NCBI RefSeq assembly: GCF_014201115.1
Contig: NZ_JACHDO010000001.1
Span: 7,192,001-7,256,000 of the forward strand
DNA length: 64,000 nt
From: Nocardiopsis metallicus
GTDB taxonomy: Bacteria; Actinomycetota; Actinomycetes; Streptosporangiales; Streptosporangiaceae
Direction: 5' to 3'
The notes below the pieces were generated by a model. That model saw nothing but the letters and a program-made list of their open reading frames with translations. It was not told where the DNA came from and made no database searches. A program made the translations under genes and the position numbers. This document shows, piece after piece, positions 1-8,792 of this stretch. How positions within the stretch are numbered: position 1 is the stretch's first letter; the number at the start of each line of letters is the position of its first letter.

Positions 1-974
1 CCGCGGACCTGGCGCGCAAGAGCGGCGAGGGCCCCGTGGCCGAGGTGGTCCTGTGGGGGCGCCGGGCCGCGGTGGTCGACGCGATCAACGAGTCCTCGGA
101 GAACCCGGACTACTTCCCGGGGATCACGCTCAACGGGCGGCTGCACGCCACCACGGACGCGGCCGAGGCGCTGGCCGGCGCCCGGGTCGTGGTGCTGGCC
201 GTCCCCTCGCAGACACTGCGGGAGAACCTGGCGTCCTGGCGGGAGCACATCGCCGAGGACGCGGTGGTGGTCAGCCTCATGAAGGGTGTCGAGCTCGGCA
301 CCCTCATGCGGATGAGCCAGGTCGTCGGCGAGGTCCTGGAACTTTCCGAGAAGCGGATCGCCGTGGTGTCCGGGCCCAACCTGGCCCGGGAGATCATCGA
401 GCGCCAGCCGGCCACCGCCGTTGTCGCCTGCCCGCACTACGAGACGGCCGTCCTCCTGCAGGGGCTCTGCAAGTCCGCGTACTTCCGCCCCTACACCAGC
501 ACCGACCTGGTGGGCGTGGAGATCGGCGGCGCGATGAAGAACGTGATCGGCCTGGCGGTCGGCGTCGCCGAGGGCATGGGTTTCGGTGACAACACCAAGG
601 CCTCGCTGATCACCCGCGGGCTGGCCGAGACCACTCGCCTGGCGGTGACGCTCGGGGCCGACGAACACACCCTGTCCGGCTTGGCCGGAATGGGTGACCT
701 CGTGGCGACATGCTCGTCCCCGCTGTCGCGGAACCGGACCTTCGGTGAGAAACTGGGCGCGGGCAAAACCCTCGAACAGGTCGTCGCCGAGACCAGGCAG
801 ACGGCCGAGGGGGTCAAGTCGTCCGAGTCGATCCTCGAACTCGGCTGGACCCACGGGGTCGACATGCCTATCACCGAGGCCGTCGTCAAGATGATGCACC
901 ACGACATGAGCCCGGCCCAGGCGCTGCTGGCGTTCATGTCACGCAGCACCAAGCCGGAGCGCTACGGGGTCTGA
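1..974 (+). CDS. gpsA: NAD(P)-dependent glycerol-3-phosphate dehydrogenase, 5'-truncated by the window edge
   Basis: Reduces dihydroxyacetone phosphate to sn-glycerol 3-phosphate in the cytoplasm, feeding phospholipid synthesis. The frame is open back to base 3, so the true start and the glycine-rich nucleotide-binding loop lie outside the window; a GTG at 36 is unlikely to be the start. Visible family motifs are LAVPSQTLRENL, SLMKGVE, SGPNLAREI, GGAMKNVIGLAVG, with the Lys of AMKN as the expected catalytic base, then GFGDNTKASLITRGLAE and GMGDLVATC near the C-terminal helical domain. The gene ends 11 bp before the next start and is probably cotranscribed with the PLP enzyme and ddl. Confidence 0.96.
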   Translation, partial: ADLARKSGEGPVAEVVLWGRRAAVVDAINESSENPDYFPGITLNGRLHATTDAAEALAGARVVVLAVPSQTLRENLASWREHIAEDAVVVSLMKGVELGTLMRMSQVVGEVLELSEKRIAVVSGPNLAREIIERQPATAVVACPHYETAVLLQGLCKSAYFRPYTSTDLVGVEIGGAMKNVIGLAVGVAEGMGFGDNTKASLITRGLAETTRLAVTLGADEHTLSGLAGMGDLVATCSSPLSRNRTFGEKLGAGKTLEQVVAETRQTAEGVKSSESILELGWTHGVDMPITEAVVKMMHHDMSPAQALLAFMSRSTKPERYGV

Positions 975-985
975 GAGCGAGCACG

Positions 986-2203
986 ATGACACACACACCC
1001 GGTTCCGGGAGCGCGGGGGAGCACACGCGGGCGGTCTGCGCCCCGCCGGCTCCGGTCCCCGCCGAGCGGCCGATGCGGATGCCCGTCCACCGGGCCACCA
1101 CCTACGCGTTCGACACCTCCCAGGGGTTCGCGGACGTGCTGGCCGGTGCGCGGAGCGGCTACTCCTACGCCCGCATCGACAGTCCCACCGTGGACGCCTT
1201 CGCGGACGCGGTCGCGGCGCTGGAGGGCGCGGGGCTCCCGGACCGGGTGCGCGGCCAGGCCTTCGCCTCCGGCATGGCGGCGATCAGCACCGTGCTGCTG
1301 GCCCTCACCGAGGCCGGGGCGCACGTGGTGGCCTCCCGCCAGATCTACGGCAACACGTACTCGCTGCTGGACCGGTTGATGCGCCGCTTCGGGGTGCGCA
1401 CGGACTTCGTGGACGTCACCGACCTGGACGCCGTACGCGCGGCGGTCACGCCCCAGACGCGCGTGGTGTTCACCGAGACGCTGTCCAACCCGGCCATGAC
1501 CGTCTCGGACCTGCCCGGGCTGGCGCAGATCTCCCGTGAGGCGGGCGCCGCCCTGGTGGTGGACTCCACGTTCGCCTCCCCGGCGGTCTGCCGCCCTCTG
1601 GAGTTCGGTGCCGACATCGTGGTGCACTCGGCCACCAAGTACCTGGGCGGGCACAGCGACACCACCGGCGGAGTGGCCGTGGCCTCGCCCGACCTGATCG
1701 ACCGCGTCCGCACGGCCCGCATCGACCTGGGCCCGTGCCTGGCCCCGGACGAGGCGTACCTGCTGCACCGCGGCCTGGAGACCCTGCCGCTGCGGGTGCA
1801 GCGCCAGTGCGAGAGCGCCGCTGCCTTCGCCGCCGCCCTGGACGGGCACCCGCTCGTGGAGCGGGTGGACCACCCGTCGCTGGCCTCGCACCCCGAGCAC
1901 ACGCTCGCCGGCAAGCTCTTCGAGGAGGGCCGCTACGGCGCGGTGGTCACCGTGCACCCGCGCGGCGGCGCCGACGAGGGCATGGCGTTCGCGGACCGGC
2001 TTCAGGTGGCCACCATCGCCGCCTCCCTCGGCGGCACCCACACCCTGGCCGGGCACGTGGCCTCGACCTCGCACCGCGGCATGAGCGAGGCGGAGCTGGC
2101 CGCCGCGGGCATCTCCCTGGGCGCGGTACGGTTCTCCATCGGTCTGGAGGACCCCCAGGACCTCATCGAGGACGCCCTCGCGGCACTCGACGGGGGAAAG
2201 TGA
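986..2203 (+). CDS. Cys/Met-metabolism PLP enzyme (trans-sulfuration family)
   Basis: A 405-residue fold-type I PLP enzyme of the cystathionine gamma-synthase / gamma-lyase / methionine gamma-lyase group. Family signatures are ASGMAAISTVLLAL for the cofactor-phosphate region, SRQIYGNTYSLL, FTETLSNPAM, VVDSTFASP, and the Schiff-base lysine in HSATKYLGGHSD. Length is near the usual 380-400 with a short N-terminal extension. Sequence alone does not separate synthase from lyase activity, so the exact reaction is left open. It lies between gpsA and ddl on the same strand with short gaps, suggesting a common transcript, although no pathway link to either neighbour is obvious. Confidence 0.9.
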   Translation: MTHTPGSGSAGEHTRAVCAPPAPVPAERPMRMPVHRATTYAFDTSQGFADVLAGARSGYSYARIDSPTVDAFADAVAALEGAGLPDRVRGQAFASGMAAISTVLLALTEAGAHVVASRQIYGNTYSLLDRLMRRFGVRTDFVDVTDLDAVRAAVTPQTRVVFTETLSNPAMTVSDLPGLAQISREAGAALVVDSTFASPAVCRPLEFGADIVVHSATKYLGGHSDTTGGVAVASPDLIDRVRTARIDLGPCLAPDEAYLLHRGLETLPLRVQRQCESAAAFAAALDGHPLVERVDHPSLASHPEHTLAGKLFEEGRYGAVVTVHPRGGADEGMAFADRLQVATIAASLGGTHTLAGHVASTSHRGMSEAELAAAGISLGAVRFSIGLEDPQDLIEDALAALDGGK

Positions 2204-2263
2204 CACACGGGTGCGTTCCGCCCCGAACCGGTTCCATCAGCAGGCGAGATAAGGTCAGGCAGC

Positions 2264-3388
2264 ATGTCGTCCGAGCAGCGCAAGATTCGGGTCGCCGTCG
2301 TCTTCGGCGGGCGTAGTTCCGAACACGAGATCTCCTGCGTCACCGCGGGCAGCGTCCTGTCCGTCATCGACCAGGACCGTTACGAGGTCGTCCCGGTCGG
2401 GATCACCCCCACCGGCAACTGGGTCCTGACCTCGGGCGACCCCGAGAGCCTGCGCATCGACGCGGCGACCAAGGCCCTGCCCACCGTCTCCGAGGAGGGC
2501 GTCGAACTGGCGCTCCCCTTCGACGCGGCGGGCCAGCTCATGACCGTGAGCCCGGAGCAGGGAACCCAGCGCCTGGCCGAGGTGGACGTCGTGCTGCCGC
2601 TGCTGCACGGCCCCTTCGGCGAGGACGGTACCATCCAGGGCCTCTTCGAGATGATGGGCGTGCGCTACGCGGGCGCCGGGGTCTTCTCCAGCGCTGCCGC
2701 CATGGACAAGGTCTTCATGAAGGCCCTCCTGGTCGGCAACGCCATCCCCACCAGCGACTTCGTGGCGATCACCGAGCGCACCTGGCGGACCGAGCGCAAG
2801 AAGGTCCTGGACGACGTCGCCGAGCTGGGCGAGACGGTCTTCGTCAAGCCGGCCCGCGCCGGGAGCAGCGTCGGCATCAGCAAGGTGAGGGACTCCAAGG
2901 ACACCGACGCCGTGATCGCCGCGGTCGAGGCCGCCCGCGAGCACGACCCCAAGGTCCTGGTCGAGGCCCAGGTCATCGGCCGCGAGATCGAGTGCGGCGT
3001 CCTGGAGGCGGAGGACGGCGGGACCCCGGACGTCTCCTTCCCGGCCGAGGTGCACGTGGCGGAGGGCTTCGACTTCTACGACTTCGAGGCCAAGTACCTG
3101 TCCACGAGCGGCCTGACCATCCCGGCCCAGATCCCGGAGGAGGCCACGGCGCGCCTGCGCAGGATGGCCGCCGACGTCTTCGAGGCCATGGGCTGCGAGG
3201 GCCTGGCCCGGGTGGACTTCTTCTACACCGAGGACGGCCGGATCCTGGTCAACGAGCTCAACACGATGCCCGGCTTCACCCCGTCGTCGGCCTTCCCCCA
3301 GATGTGGGGCGCCACCGGCCTGGACTACGCCGAGCTCGTCGAGCGCATGATCACCACGGCCCTGCGCCGCAACCCCGGCCTGCGCTAG
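2264..3388 (+). CDS. ddl: D-alanine--D-alanine ligase
   Basis: ATP-grasp ligase joining two D-alanines for the peptidoglycan precursor UDP-MurNAc-pentapeptide. The 374-residue protein has the N-terminal GGRSSEHEISCVTAGSVL motif, GPFGEDGTIQGLFE, the ATP-grasp segment KPARAGSSVGISKV, and C-terminal VNELNTMPGFTPSSAFPQMW, whose Asn and Glu bind the catalytic magnesium. Domain order and length match the long DdlA-type enzymes common in actinomycetes. The ATG start lies 60 bp after the preceding gene. A strong hairpin 33 bp beyond the stop probably ends this transcript. Confidence 0.97.
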   Translation: MSSEQRKIRVAVVFGGRSSEHEISCVTAGSVLSVIDQDRYEVVPVGITPTGNWVLTSGDPESLRIDAATKALPTVSEEGVELALPFDAAGQLMTVSPEQGTQRLAEVDVVLPLLHGPFGEDGTIQGLFEMMGVRYAGAGVFSSAAAMDKVFMKALLVGNAIPTSDFVAITERTWRTERKKVLDDVAELGETVFVKPARAGSSVGISKVRDSKDTDAVIAAVEAAREHDPKVLVEAQVIGREIECGVLEAEDGGTPDVSFPAEVHVAEGFDFYDFEAKYLSTSGLTIPAQIPEEATARLRRMAADVFEAMGCEGLARVDFFYTEDGRILVNELNTMPGFTPSSAFPQMWGATGLDYAELVERMITTALRRNPGLR

Positions 3389-3420
3389 TCGCACCGGCCG
3401 AACCACCGTACACACGCCAA

Positions 3421-3450
3421 GGGGCGGACGACCACGCGGTCGTCCGCCCC
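3421..3450 (+). terminator. Hairpin terminator after ddl (copy 1)
   Basis: Perfect 13-bp inverted repeat GGGGCGGACGACC / GGTCGTCCGCCCC with a 4-nt loop, preceded by CACACGCCAA. There is no U tract, as is common in high-GC actinomycetes. An almost identical copy, including the preceding 10 bases, occurs after the next gene. Confidence 0.75.
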
Positions 3451-3544
3451 TGGCGCGTACCTGGGGGTTGTTCCGGAAAAGGCGTACGCTGAGGACGTGT
3501 TCCCGCTACGTTCGGAAACGTTCTGGATACCTCAGGGAGCCTTC

Positions 3545-4144
3545 ATGACGTGTGCTGTGCAAGAGCGGACGGATGAGCCGATTATGGATCTCCACACTCT
3601 GGCTGAAAGTCTCGAACTCCCGGATGGTTACCGTGTGGAAATCATCAACGGGAGCATCACCGTGTCGCCGACGCCCAGCGCCAGGCATGCCGACATCGTC
3701 ACCGAGGTTCACGAGTCGGTGCTGGAGAGCGGACTCAAAGCCAAAGGCCTTCGGGCAGTGCAGGTGCTCACCTTGGAGATCGCCAAGACCGGTGATCGCT
3801 ACGTGCCCGACCTGGTGGTCTTGCCGACAGCTCTCGTGCGGGGGCAGGGTTGGGACGGTCCGTCGTGGATTCGTCCGGCCGAAGAGGTGGAATTGGTTGT
3901 CGAGGTTGTCTCGCCCAGTAGCGCGCACCACGACTGGACCAACAAGACGAAGGGGTACGCGCAGGCCGGGGTTCCTCTCTACCTGGTGATTGACCCGAAG
4001 CAGGACGAGGTCGCCCTGTTCCGTCAGCCAGAGGGAGACGAGTACAGGGAGGTCACCCGTGTCCTTCGGGGCGGGTCCGTGCGACTTCCTCAGCCTTTCG
4101 ACCTCAAACTCGAAGCCGCTGACCTGTTGCTCTCCTTCTCCTGA
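3545..4144 (+). CDS. Uma2-family (DUF820) endonuclease-fold protein
   Basis: A 199-residue member of the Uma2/DUF820 family, which has a PD-(D/E)XK restriction-like nuclease fold; cellular role of the family is largely unknown. Visible features are the N-terminal LPDGYRVEIINGSI segment with the first acidic residue, then DRYVPDLVVL and ELVVEVVSPSSAHHDWTNKTKGYAQAGVPLYLVID, giving the D...E-x-V core and the Lys/Tyr that follow it in this family. I chose ATG 3545 over an in-frame GTG at 3497 because GGGAG lies just upstream. The gene is isolated between two near-identical terminators and has visibly less biased codon use than its neighbours, consistent with acquisition. Confidence 0.85.
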   Translation: MTCAVQERTDEPIMDLHTLAESLELPDGYRVEIINGSITVSPTPSARHADIVTEVHESVLESGLKAKGLRAVQVLTLEIAKTGDRYVPDLVVLPTALVRGQGWDGPSWIRPAEEVELVVEVVSPSSAHHDWTNKTKGYAQAGVPLYLVIDPKQDEVALFRQPEGDEYREVTRVLRGGSVRLPQPFDLKLEAADLLLSFS

Positions 4145-4179
4145 AAGGGAGACGGGGTACTTCGCCGGACACACGCCAA

Positions 4180-4209
4180 GGGGCGGACGATCACGAGATC
4201 GTCCGCCCC
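4180..4209 (+). terminator. Hairpin terminator after the Uma2 gene (copy 2)
   Basis: Inverted repeat GGGGCGGACGATC / GATCGTCCGCCCC with a 4-nt loop, followed by TT and preceded by CACACGCCAA exactly as in the copy at 3421. It ends the Uma2 transcript and may also serve the convergent EI24 gene. Confidence 0.75.
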
Positions 4210-4247
4210 TTCAGCTTGTGCTCAAATCCCTGGGGATGAGGTGGCCT

Positions 4248-5072
4248 CTAGCGGCCCCTCGGTGTCCCAGGTGGGGTCTGGTGGGGGCTGGGGGGATTTT
4301 GGGGGTCCTGATGGCCCTGAGGGTCCTCTGGGAGGAGTTCTCGGGCGAGGATGGTGCCGCCCGCGGTGGCGGCCGGGAAGACCGCCACCGCCACGAAGGG
4401 GATCGCCAGCAGGAAGTAGGTCGGGACCGCGAAGCCCAGCACGCGCCAGCGGCGGGCGCCCATGAGGTGGCGGCGGTCGCGGACGCGCAGCAGGCCGCGG
4501 CGGTCGAAGGCGCTCGCGGTCAGCTCGATGCCCAGCAGCCAGCCGCCCGCCACCGCGGTCAGTACCGGGGCCACCATCCAGCCGACCACCGGGACCAGCC
4601 CGAGCAGGAACGCGCTGACGGTAACGGTGAGGGAGACCAGCACGACCCCCACCGACTGGCGCGCCGACCGGGTCACCGACGCCAGGAGCGCCTCGTCCGG
4701 GGCCTGGGGCGCCCCACCGAGCTCCTCCTCGACCAGTTCGGCGATCTTGTCGTAGATCGGCGAGCCCAGGGCCAGCGTCACCGTCGTGAACGCCACCACC
4801 ATGACCAGGACCGCCCCGGCCAGCAGCGCCAGGCTCAGCGCGCCGCGCACCAGCCCCCGCCAGGCGCTCTCCCAGTCCTCGGCGAACGGCGTCGCCCACG
4901 CCACCAGACCGGTGACGTTCACCGCGAGGGTGATCAGCGCCGCCAGGAACAGCAGCGACGTGACCAGCGCGGGCAGCGCGCCGAGCAGGAACAGGCGCGG
5001 TCTGCGCAGCACGATGCCCAGACCGCGCAGCAGGACGCCGAAACCACCGAAAACCTCACGTACAGGATTCAC
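4248..5072 (-). CDS. EI24 domain-containing integral membrane protein
   Basis: A 274-residue membrane protein of the EI24/CysZ-like family (Pfam EI24). It starts at GTG 5072 and shows about five or six hydrophobic segments, among them LFLLGALPALVTSLLFLAAL, LALLAGAVLVMVVAFTTVTL, VSAFLLGLVPVVGWMVAPVL and the C-terminal FAVPTYFLLAIPFVAVAVFP. The family motif GSPIYDKIAELVEEELGG is clear. The C-terminal tail after about residue 245 is a short Pro/Gln-rich cytoplasmic extension. It begins only 9 bp after cydC on the same strand, so it is probably the last gene of the cyd operon; a direct role in bd oxidase assembly is not established. CysZ sulfate transport is the alternative, but homology is distant. 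Confidence 0.85.
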   Translation of the reverse strand: MNPVREVFGGFGVLLRGLGIVLRRPRLFLLGALPALVTSLLFLAALITLAVNVTGLVAWATPFAEDWESAWRGLVRGALSLALLAGAVLVMVVAFTTVTLALGSPIYDKIAELVEEELGGAPQAPDEALLASVTRSARQSVGVVLVSLTVTVSAFLLGLVPVVGWMVAPVLTAVAGGWLLGIELTASAFDRRGLLRVRDRRHLMGARRWRVLGFAVPTYFLLAIPFVAVAVFPAATAGGTILARELLPEDPQGHQDPQNPPSPHQTPPGTPRGR

Positions 5073-5081
5073 GGCCGCACC

Positions 5082-6848
5082 TTAGCGCTCGCAGACACCG
5101 CGAAACCAGCCTTCCCGCGCGAGAAGCTCCCCGTGTGTCCCCGACTGGCACACCCGGCCCTCGCGGATCACGTAGATCCGGTCCACCCGGTCCAGGCCGG
5201 TGAGGTCGTGGGTGATGAGCAGGGTGGAGAACCCCCGGGCGGCGTCGAGCAGGTCCGCCACCACCGCGTCGCGGGTGTCCGGGTCCAGGTGCGCGGTCGG
5301 CTCGTCCAGGACCAGGACGCGCGGCGCCGCCAGCACCGCGCGGGCCAGCGCCAGCCGCTGGCGCATCCCGCCGCTCAGCCCGAGGCCGTGCGAGCCCACC
5401 TGGGTGTCCAGGCCCTTGGGCATCGCCTCGACCTCCCCGGCCAGCCGCGCCCTGCGCAGCGCCGTCCACAGCTCCTCGTCCTGGGCCCCGGGCTTGGCCA
5501 GCCGCAGGTTCTCCCGGAGAGTGGACGCGAACACGTGCGGGTCCTGCGGGACCCCGGAGACCACCCGGCGCACCTCGTCGGCCGGGTAGTCGGTGACGCT
5601 CACCCCGCCGATCTCCACGCGGCCGCCGTCCGGATCGCGCAAGCGCAGCAGCACTGAGGCGAGCGTGCTCTTGCCCGCGCCACTCGGTCCCACCACCGCG
5701 ACGGTCGCCCCTGCCGGGATCTCCAGGTCCACCCCGTCCAGCGCCCACGGCTCCTCGGGGCCGTAGCGCACCCGCAGATCCCGTACCCGCACCGTGGCGT
5801 CGGCCTCCGGGTCGATCTCCAGTCCCTCCTTCGCAGGCGGCGCGACGGCGGGAGGTGTGTCCAGGACCCCGAACAACCGCTCCCCGCTGGACCGGATCGA
5901 TCCCAGCTTGGCGGCCACGGCCGGCAGCGGAGCGACGATCTCGAAGGCGGCGAGCGTGGTCAGCACCAGTACCGCCAGCGCGGTCGGGCCGATCACCCCG
6001 TCCTCCACGGCGAGCACGCCCAGGAACAGCGCGCCCCACACGGTCAGCCCGGTGATCAACGCGGTGGCCCCGGCGCTCAGCCCGAGGGTCGCGGCGTCGC
6101 GCCGGGCTACCCGGGTGAGTTCGGCGTCGGCCTCGTACACCCGCTCCACCTGCCGGTCCATGGCGCCGTAGGCCACCAGGTCCGGCGCGCCCTGAAGGGT
6201 GTCCACCAGGGCCGTGGAGAGCCTGCCGCGCGCCTGCGCCTCGCGCTGCCCCGGACCCTTGCCGAGGGCGGCCGCGGCCAGAGGCACGGCGAGCCCGGCC
6301 AGCAGCAGCCCCGAGGCCAGCAGCAGCCCGCCCGGCAGGTACACCACGGTCAGGAACAGCACCGTCGCGCCGCCCGTGACAACGGAGACCAGCGGCGGAG
6401 TGAGCCCGCGCACCAGCAGGTCCAGGGTGGCCTCGGTGTCGTTGACCAGACGCGAGACCAGGTCACCGGAGCGGAAACGACCGAACGCCTCGGTTCGGGC
6501 CAGGCGCTCGTACACGCGCACCCGCACCTCGGCCAGGGTTCGGAAGGCGGCGTCGTGGGTGACCAGCCGCTCCAGGTAGCGGGTCACGCCCTTGCTCACG
6601 CCCAGCGCGCGCGTGGCGACCACGGCCGCGCTCAACGCGGTGATCGAGGGGTGGTTCGCGGCCGTGGCCAGCATCCACGCGGCCACGCCCAGCAGCGCCA
6701 CACCCGAACCGGTGGCGGCGGCACCGAGCAGCACGCCCAGCGCGAACCTTCCGCCACGGGGCCAGGCCAGCCCGATCATCCGGCGCAGCGGGTTCCGGCG
6801 CCGTTCCCGCTCGTCCACCGCCAAGGGGTCGCTCGTCTCGGTCCTCAT
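5082..6848 (-). CDS. cydC: Thiol reductant ABC exporter subunit CydC
   Basis: Half of the heterodimeric CydDC exporter that moves glutathione/cysteine-type reductants across the membrane and is required for heme insertion into cytochrome bd. The 588-residue protein has an N-terminal six-helix transmembrane domain, starting around PRGGRFALGVLLGAAATGSG, and a C-terminal ATPase with Walker A VGPSGAGKST, signature LSGGMRQRLALARA, Walker B LVLDEPTAHLD and switch His in LITHD. ATG 6848 overlaps the cydD stop by 4 nt, indicating translational coupling. Confidence 0.95.
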   Translation of the reverse strand: MRTETSDPLAVDERERRRNPLRRMIGLAWPRGGRFALGVLLGAAATGSGVALLGVAAWMLATAANHPSITALSAAVVATRALGVSKGVTRYLERLVTHDAAFRTLAEVRVRVYERLARTEAFGRFRSGDLVSRLVNDTEATLDLLVRGLTPPLVSVVTGGATVLFLTVVYLPGGLLLASGLLLAGLAVPLAAAALGKGPGQREAQARGRLSTALVDTLQGAPDLVAYGAMDRQVERVYEADAELTRVARRDAATLGLSAGATALITGLTVWGALFLGVLAVEDGVIGPTALAVLVLTTLAAFEIVAPLPAVAAKLGSIRSSGERLFGVLDTPPAVAPPAKEGLEIDPEADATVRVRDLRVRYGPEEPWALDGVDLEIPAGATVAVVGPSGAGKSTLASVLLRLRDPDGGRVEIGGVSVTDYPADEVRRVVSGVPQDPHVFASTLRENLRLAKPGAQDEELWTALRRARLAGEVEAMPKGLDTQVGSHGLGLSGGMRQRLALARAVLAAPRVLVLDEPTAHLDPDTRDAVVADLLDAARGFSTLLITHDLTGLDRVDRIYVIREGRVCQSGTHGELLAREGWFRGVCER

Positions 6849-8602
6849 CGGTGTGCCCCCCGGGTCAGCAGCGGGAGTTCGGCGGTCCGCAGGTTCTCGC
6901 CCAGCGTGGACTCGGCCCAGCCGGTGTCGTGCGCGACGATCACCGCGGTCCGCCCCGCCAACAGGCGGGTCACCGCGGTGCGCACCGACGCGGCGTTCTC
7001 CGCGTCCAGGTGCGCGGTGGGCTCGTCCAACAGGACCAGCGGGGCGTCCCGGCACATCGCCCTGGCCAGCGCGATCCGCTGCCGCTGCCCGGCGGACAGC
7101 CGGGCGCCCCGCTCACCCAGGCGCGTCTCGTAGCCGTCGGACAGGGCGGAGACGAACCCGTCGGCCTCGGCCAGCCGGGCCGCCTCCCGAACCCGTTCCA
7201 TGTCGGCGTCGGGTGCGCCCAGGCGGATGTTGTCGGCGACGGAGACGTCGAACAGGTAGGGGTGCTGGGGGACCCAGGCGATGCCCAGCCGCCAGTCGTC
7301 GGCGGGGATCAGGTCCATGGGGGTCCACCCGCCGCCGGGCGCGCGCACGCTGACCCGCCCCTCGGTGGGTTCGCCCAGCCGCAGCAGCAGGGACAGCAGG
7401 GTGGTCTTGCCCGACCCGCTCGGCCCGGTGAGCAGCAGGTGCTCCCCGGCGCGGACGGTCAGGTCCAGGCCGGACAGGGCGGGGACGTCGCGGCCCGGGT
7501 AGAGCAGCCCGACCCCCTCGAAGCGGATGTCGCCCGCGGCGGCGGGGGAGGCGGTCCCGGTCGGGGCCGGAGCCTTGCGGTGCTCGTGCTCCTCGCCTTC
7601 CGCGCAAGCCCGGGCGGCGGCCCCGCGCTTGCGGTCCAGCTCGGTGAAGACCTGGTCGGCGGCGGCCACCCCCTCCATACTCGCGTGGAAGCGCGCGCCC
7701 ACCTCGCGCAGCGGGAGATAGGCCTCGGGCGCCAGGATCAGCACCAGCAGTGCGGTCTGGTAGTCCATGTGCCCGCCCAGCAGGCGCAGGCCCACCTCGA
7801 CCGCCACCAGCGCCACCGCCAGGGTCGCGAGCAGCTCCAGGGCGAACGCCGACAGGAACGCGATCCGAAGCGTCCCCATGGTCGCCGACCGGTGGTCCTC
7901 GCCGACCTTGCGGATGATCGCGGCCTGGGCCTTGGCCCTGCGGAACACCGCGAGCGTGGGCAGCCCCTCCACGACGTCGAGGAAGTGCCCGCCCAGCCTG
8001 CTCAGGAGCCGCCACTGGCGGTCGATGCGCTGCTGGGTGTGCATGCCGATCAGCGCCATGAAGATCGGGATGAGCGGTAGCGTCACCAGGATGACGATCC
8101 CGGAGATCCAGTCGGCCCAGAACACCACCGCCAGCACCGCGAACGGCACGATGCAGGCCAGGACCAGCTGGGGCAAGTAGCGGGAGAAGTACTCGTCCAG
8201 GGCGTCCAGGCCGCGGGTGGCCAGGGTGACGAGTTCGCCGGCCTTGGGTGAGCCGCCCTCGCGGTCTCCGCCCTCGGCCAGCCACACCTTGCCCGAACCG
8301 GTCACGTGCGCGACCAGTTCGCGGCGCAGCTGTGACTTGGTGCGCGCGGCGCTGTGCAGCGCCGAGGCCTCGGCGACGTAGGACAGCAGGGCGCGGGCCA
8401 CGGCGACGGCGGCCACCGCGGCGATCATCCAGCCGAGGGCGTCCATGCCCTCCCCGGCCCAGGCCCCGGTGATGACCTCGGCGAGCAGCCAGGCCTGGGC
8501 GAGGATCAGTCCGGTGATCAGCACGCCGCTGACGACGGTGACTGCCAGGTGCGTCCGGACCGCGCTTGCGGTGCGGACCAGGCGCGGATCGAGCGGTTTC
8601 AT
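6845..8602 (-). CDS. cydD: Thiol reductant ABC exporter subunit CydD
   Basis: Partner of CydC. The 585-residue protein has six predicted membrane helices, for example TVVSGVLITGLILAQAWLLA and VLACIVPFAVLAVVFWADWI, followed by an ABC ATPase domain with Walker A GPSGSGKTTLL, signature LSAGQRQRIALARA and Walker B LVLLDEPTAHLD. A charged, low-complexity linker around residues 330-355 (rich in His, Glu and Ala) separates the domains. It follows cydB by 190 bp containing a strong hairpin, so cydDC may be expressed at a lower level than cydAB from a common transcript, or from its own promoter. Confidence 0.95.
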   Translation of the reverse strand: MKPLDPRLVRTASAVRTHLAVTVVSGVLITGLILAQAWLLAEVITGAWAGEGMDALGWMIAAVAAVAVARALLSYVAEASALHSAARTKSQLRRELVAHVTGSGKVWLAEGGDREGGSPKAGELVTLATRGLDALDEYFSRYLPQLVLACIVPFAVLAVVFWADWISGIVILVTLPLIPIFMALIGMHTQQRIDRQWRLLSRLGGHFLDVVEGLPTLAVFRRAKAQAAIIRKVGEDHRSATMGTLRIAFLSAFALELLATLAVALVAVEVGLRLLGGHMDYQTALLVLILAPEAYLPLREVGARFHASMEGVAAADQVFTELDRKRGAAARACAEGEEHEHRKAPAPTGTASPAAAGDIRFEGVGLLYPGRDVPALSGLDLTVRAGEHLLLTGPSGSGKTTLLSLLLRLGEPTEGRVSVRAPGGGWTPMDLIPADDWRLGIAWVPQHPYLFDVSVADNIRLGAPDADMERVREAARLAEADGFVSALSDGYETRLGERGARLSAGQRQRIALARAMCRDAPLVLLDEPTAHLDAENAASVRTAVTRLLAGRTAVIVAHDTGWAESTLGENLRTAELPLLTRGAHR

Positions 8603-8709
8603 GTGTGGGCGACCTCGTAGCGTCTGAACTCGGCGTCGAAACTCTGGGCTGGAACTCGTCTGGTGCGGGCCGCTCCCAGTATCCGGGGAGGCTGTCGGGA
8701 AGCGCTCGA

Positions 8710-8745
8710 CCCCCGCTCCCCGGGGCGGTCCCGGGGGAGCGGGGG
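8710..8745 (-). terminator. Hairpin between cydB and cydD (terminator or attenuator)
   Basis: CCCCCGCTCCCC / GGGGAGCGGGGG, a perfect 12-bp stem that can extend a few pairs into the GC-rich loop. It lies 48 bp after the cydB stop in the direction of transcription, with no U tract. Confidence 0.6.
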
Positions 8746-8792
8746 CGGGCGGCGGGGTGCTCTCGGTTCTCCGGCCGGACCCTGGTCCGGGC

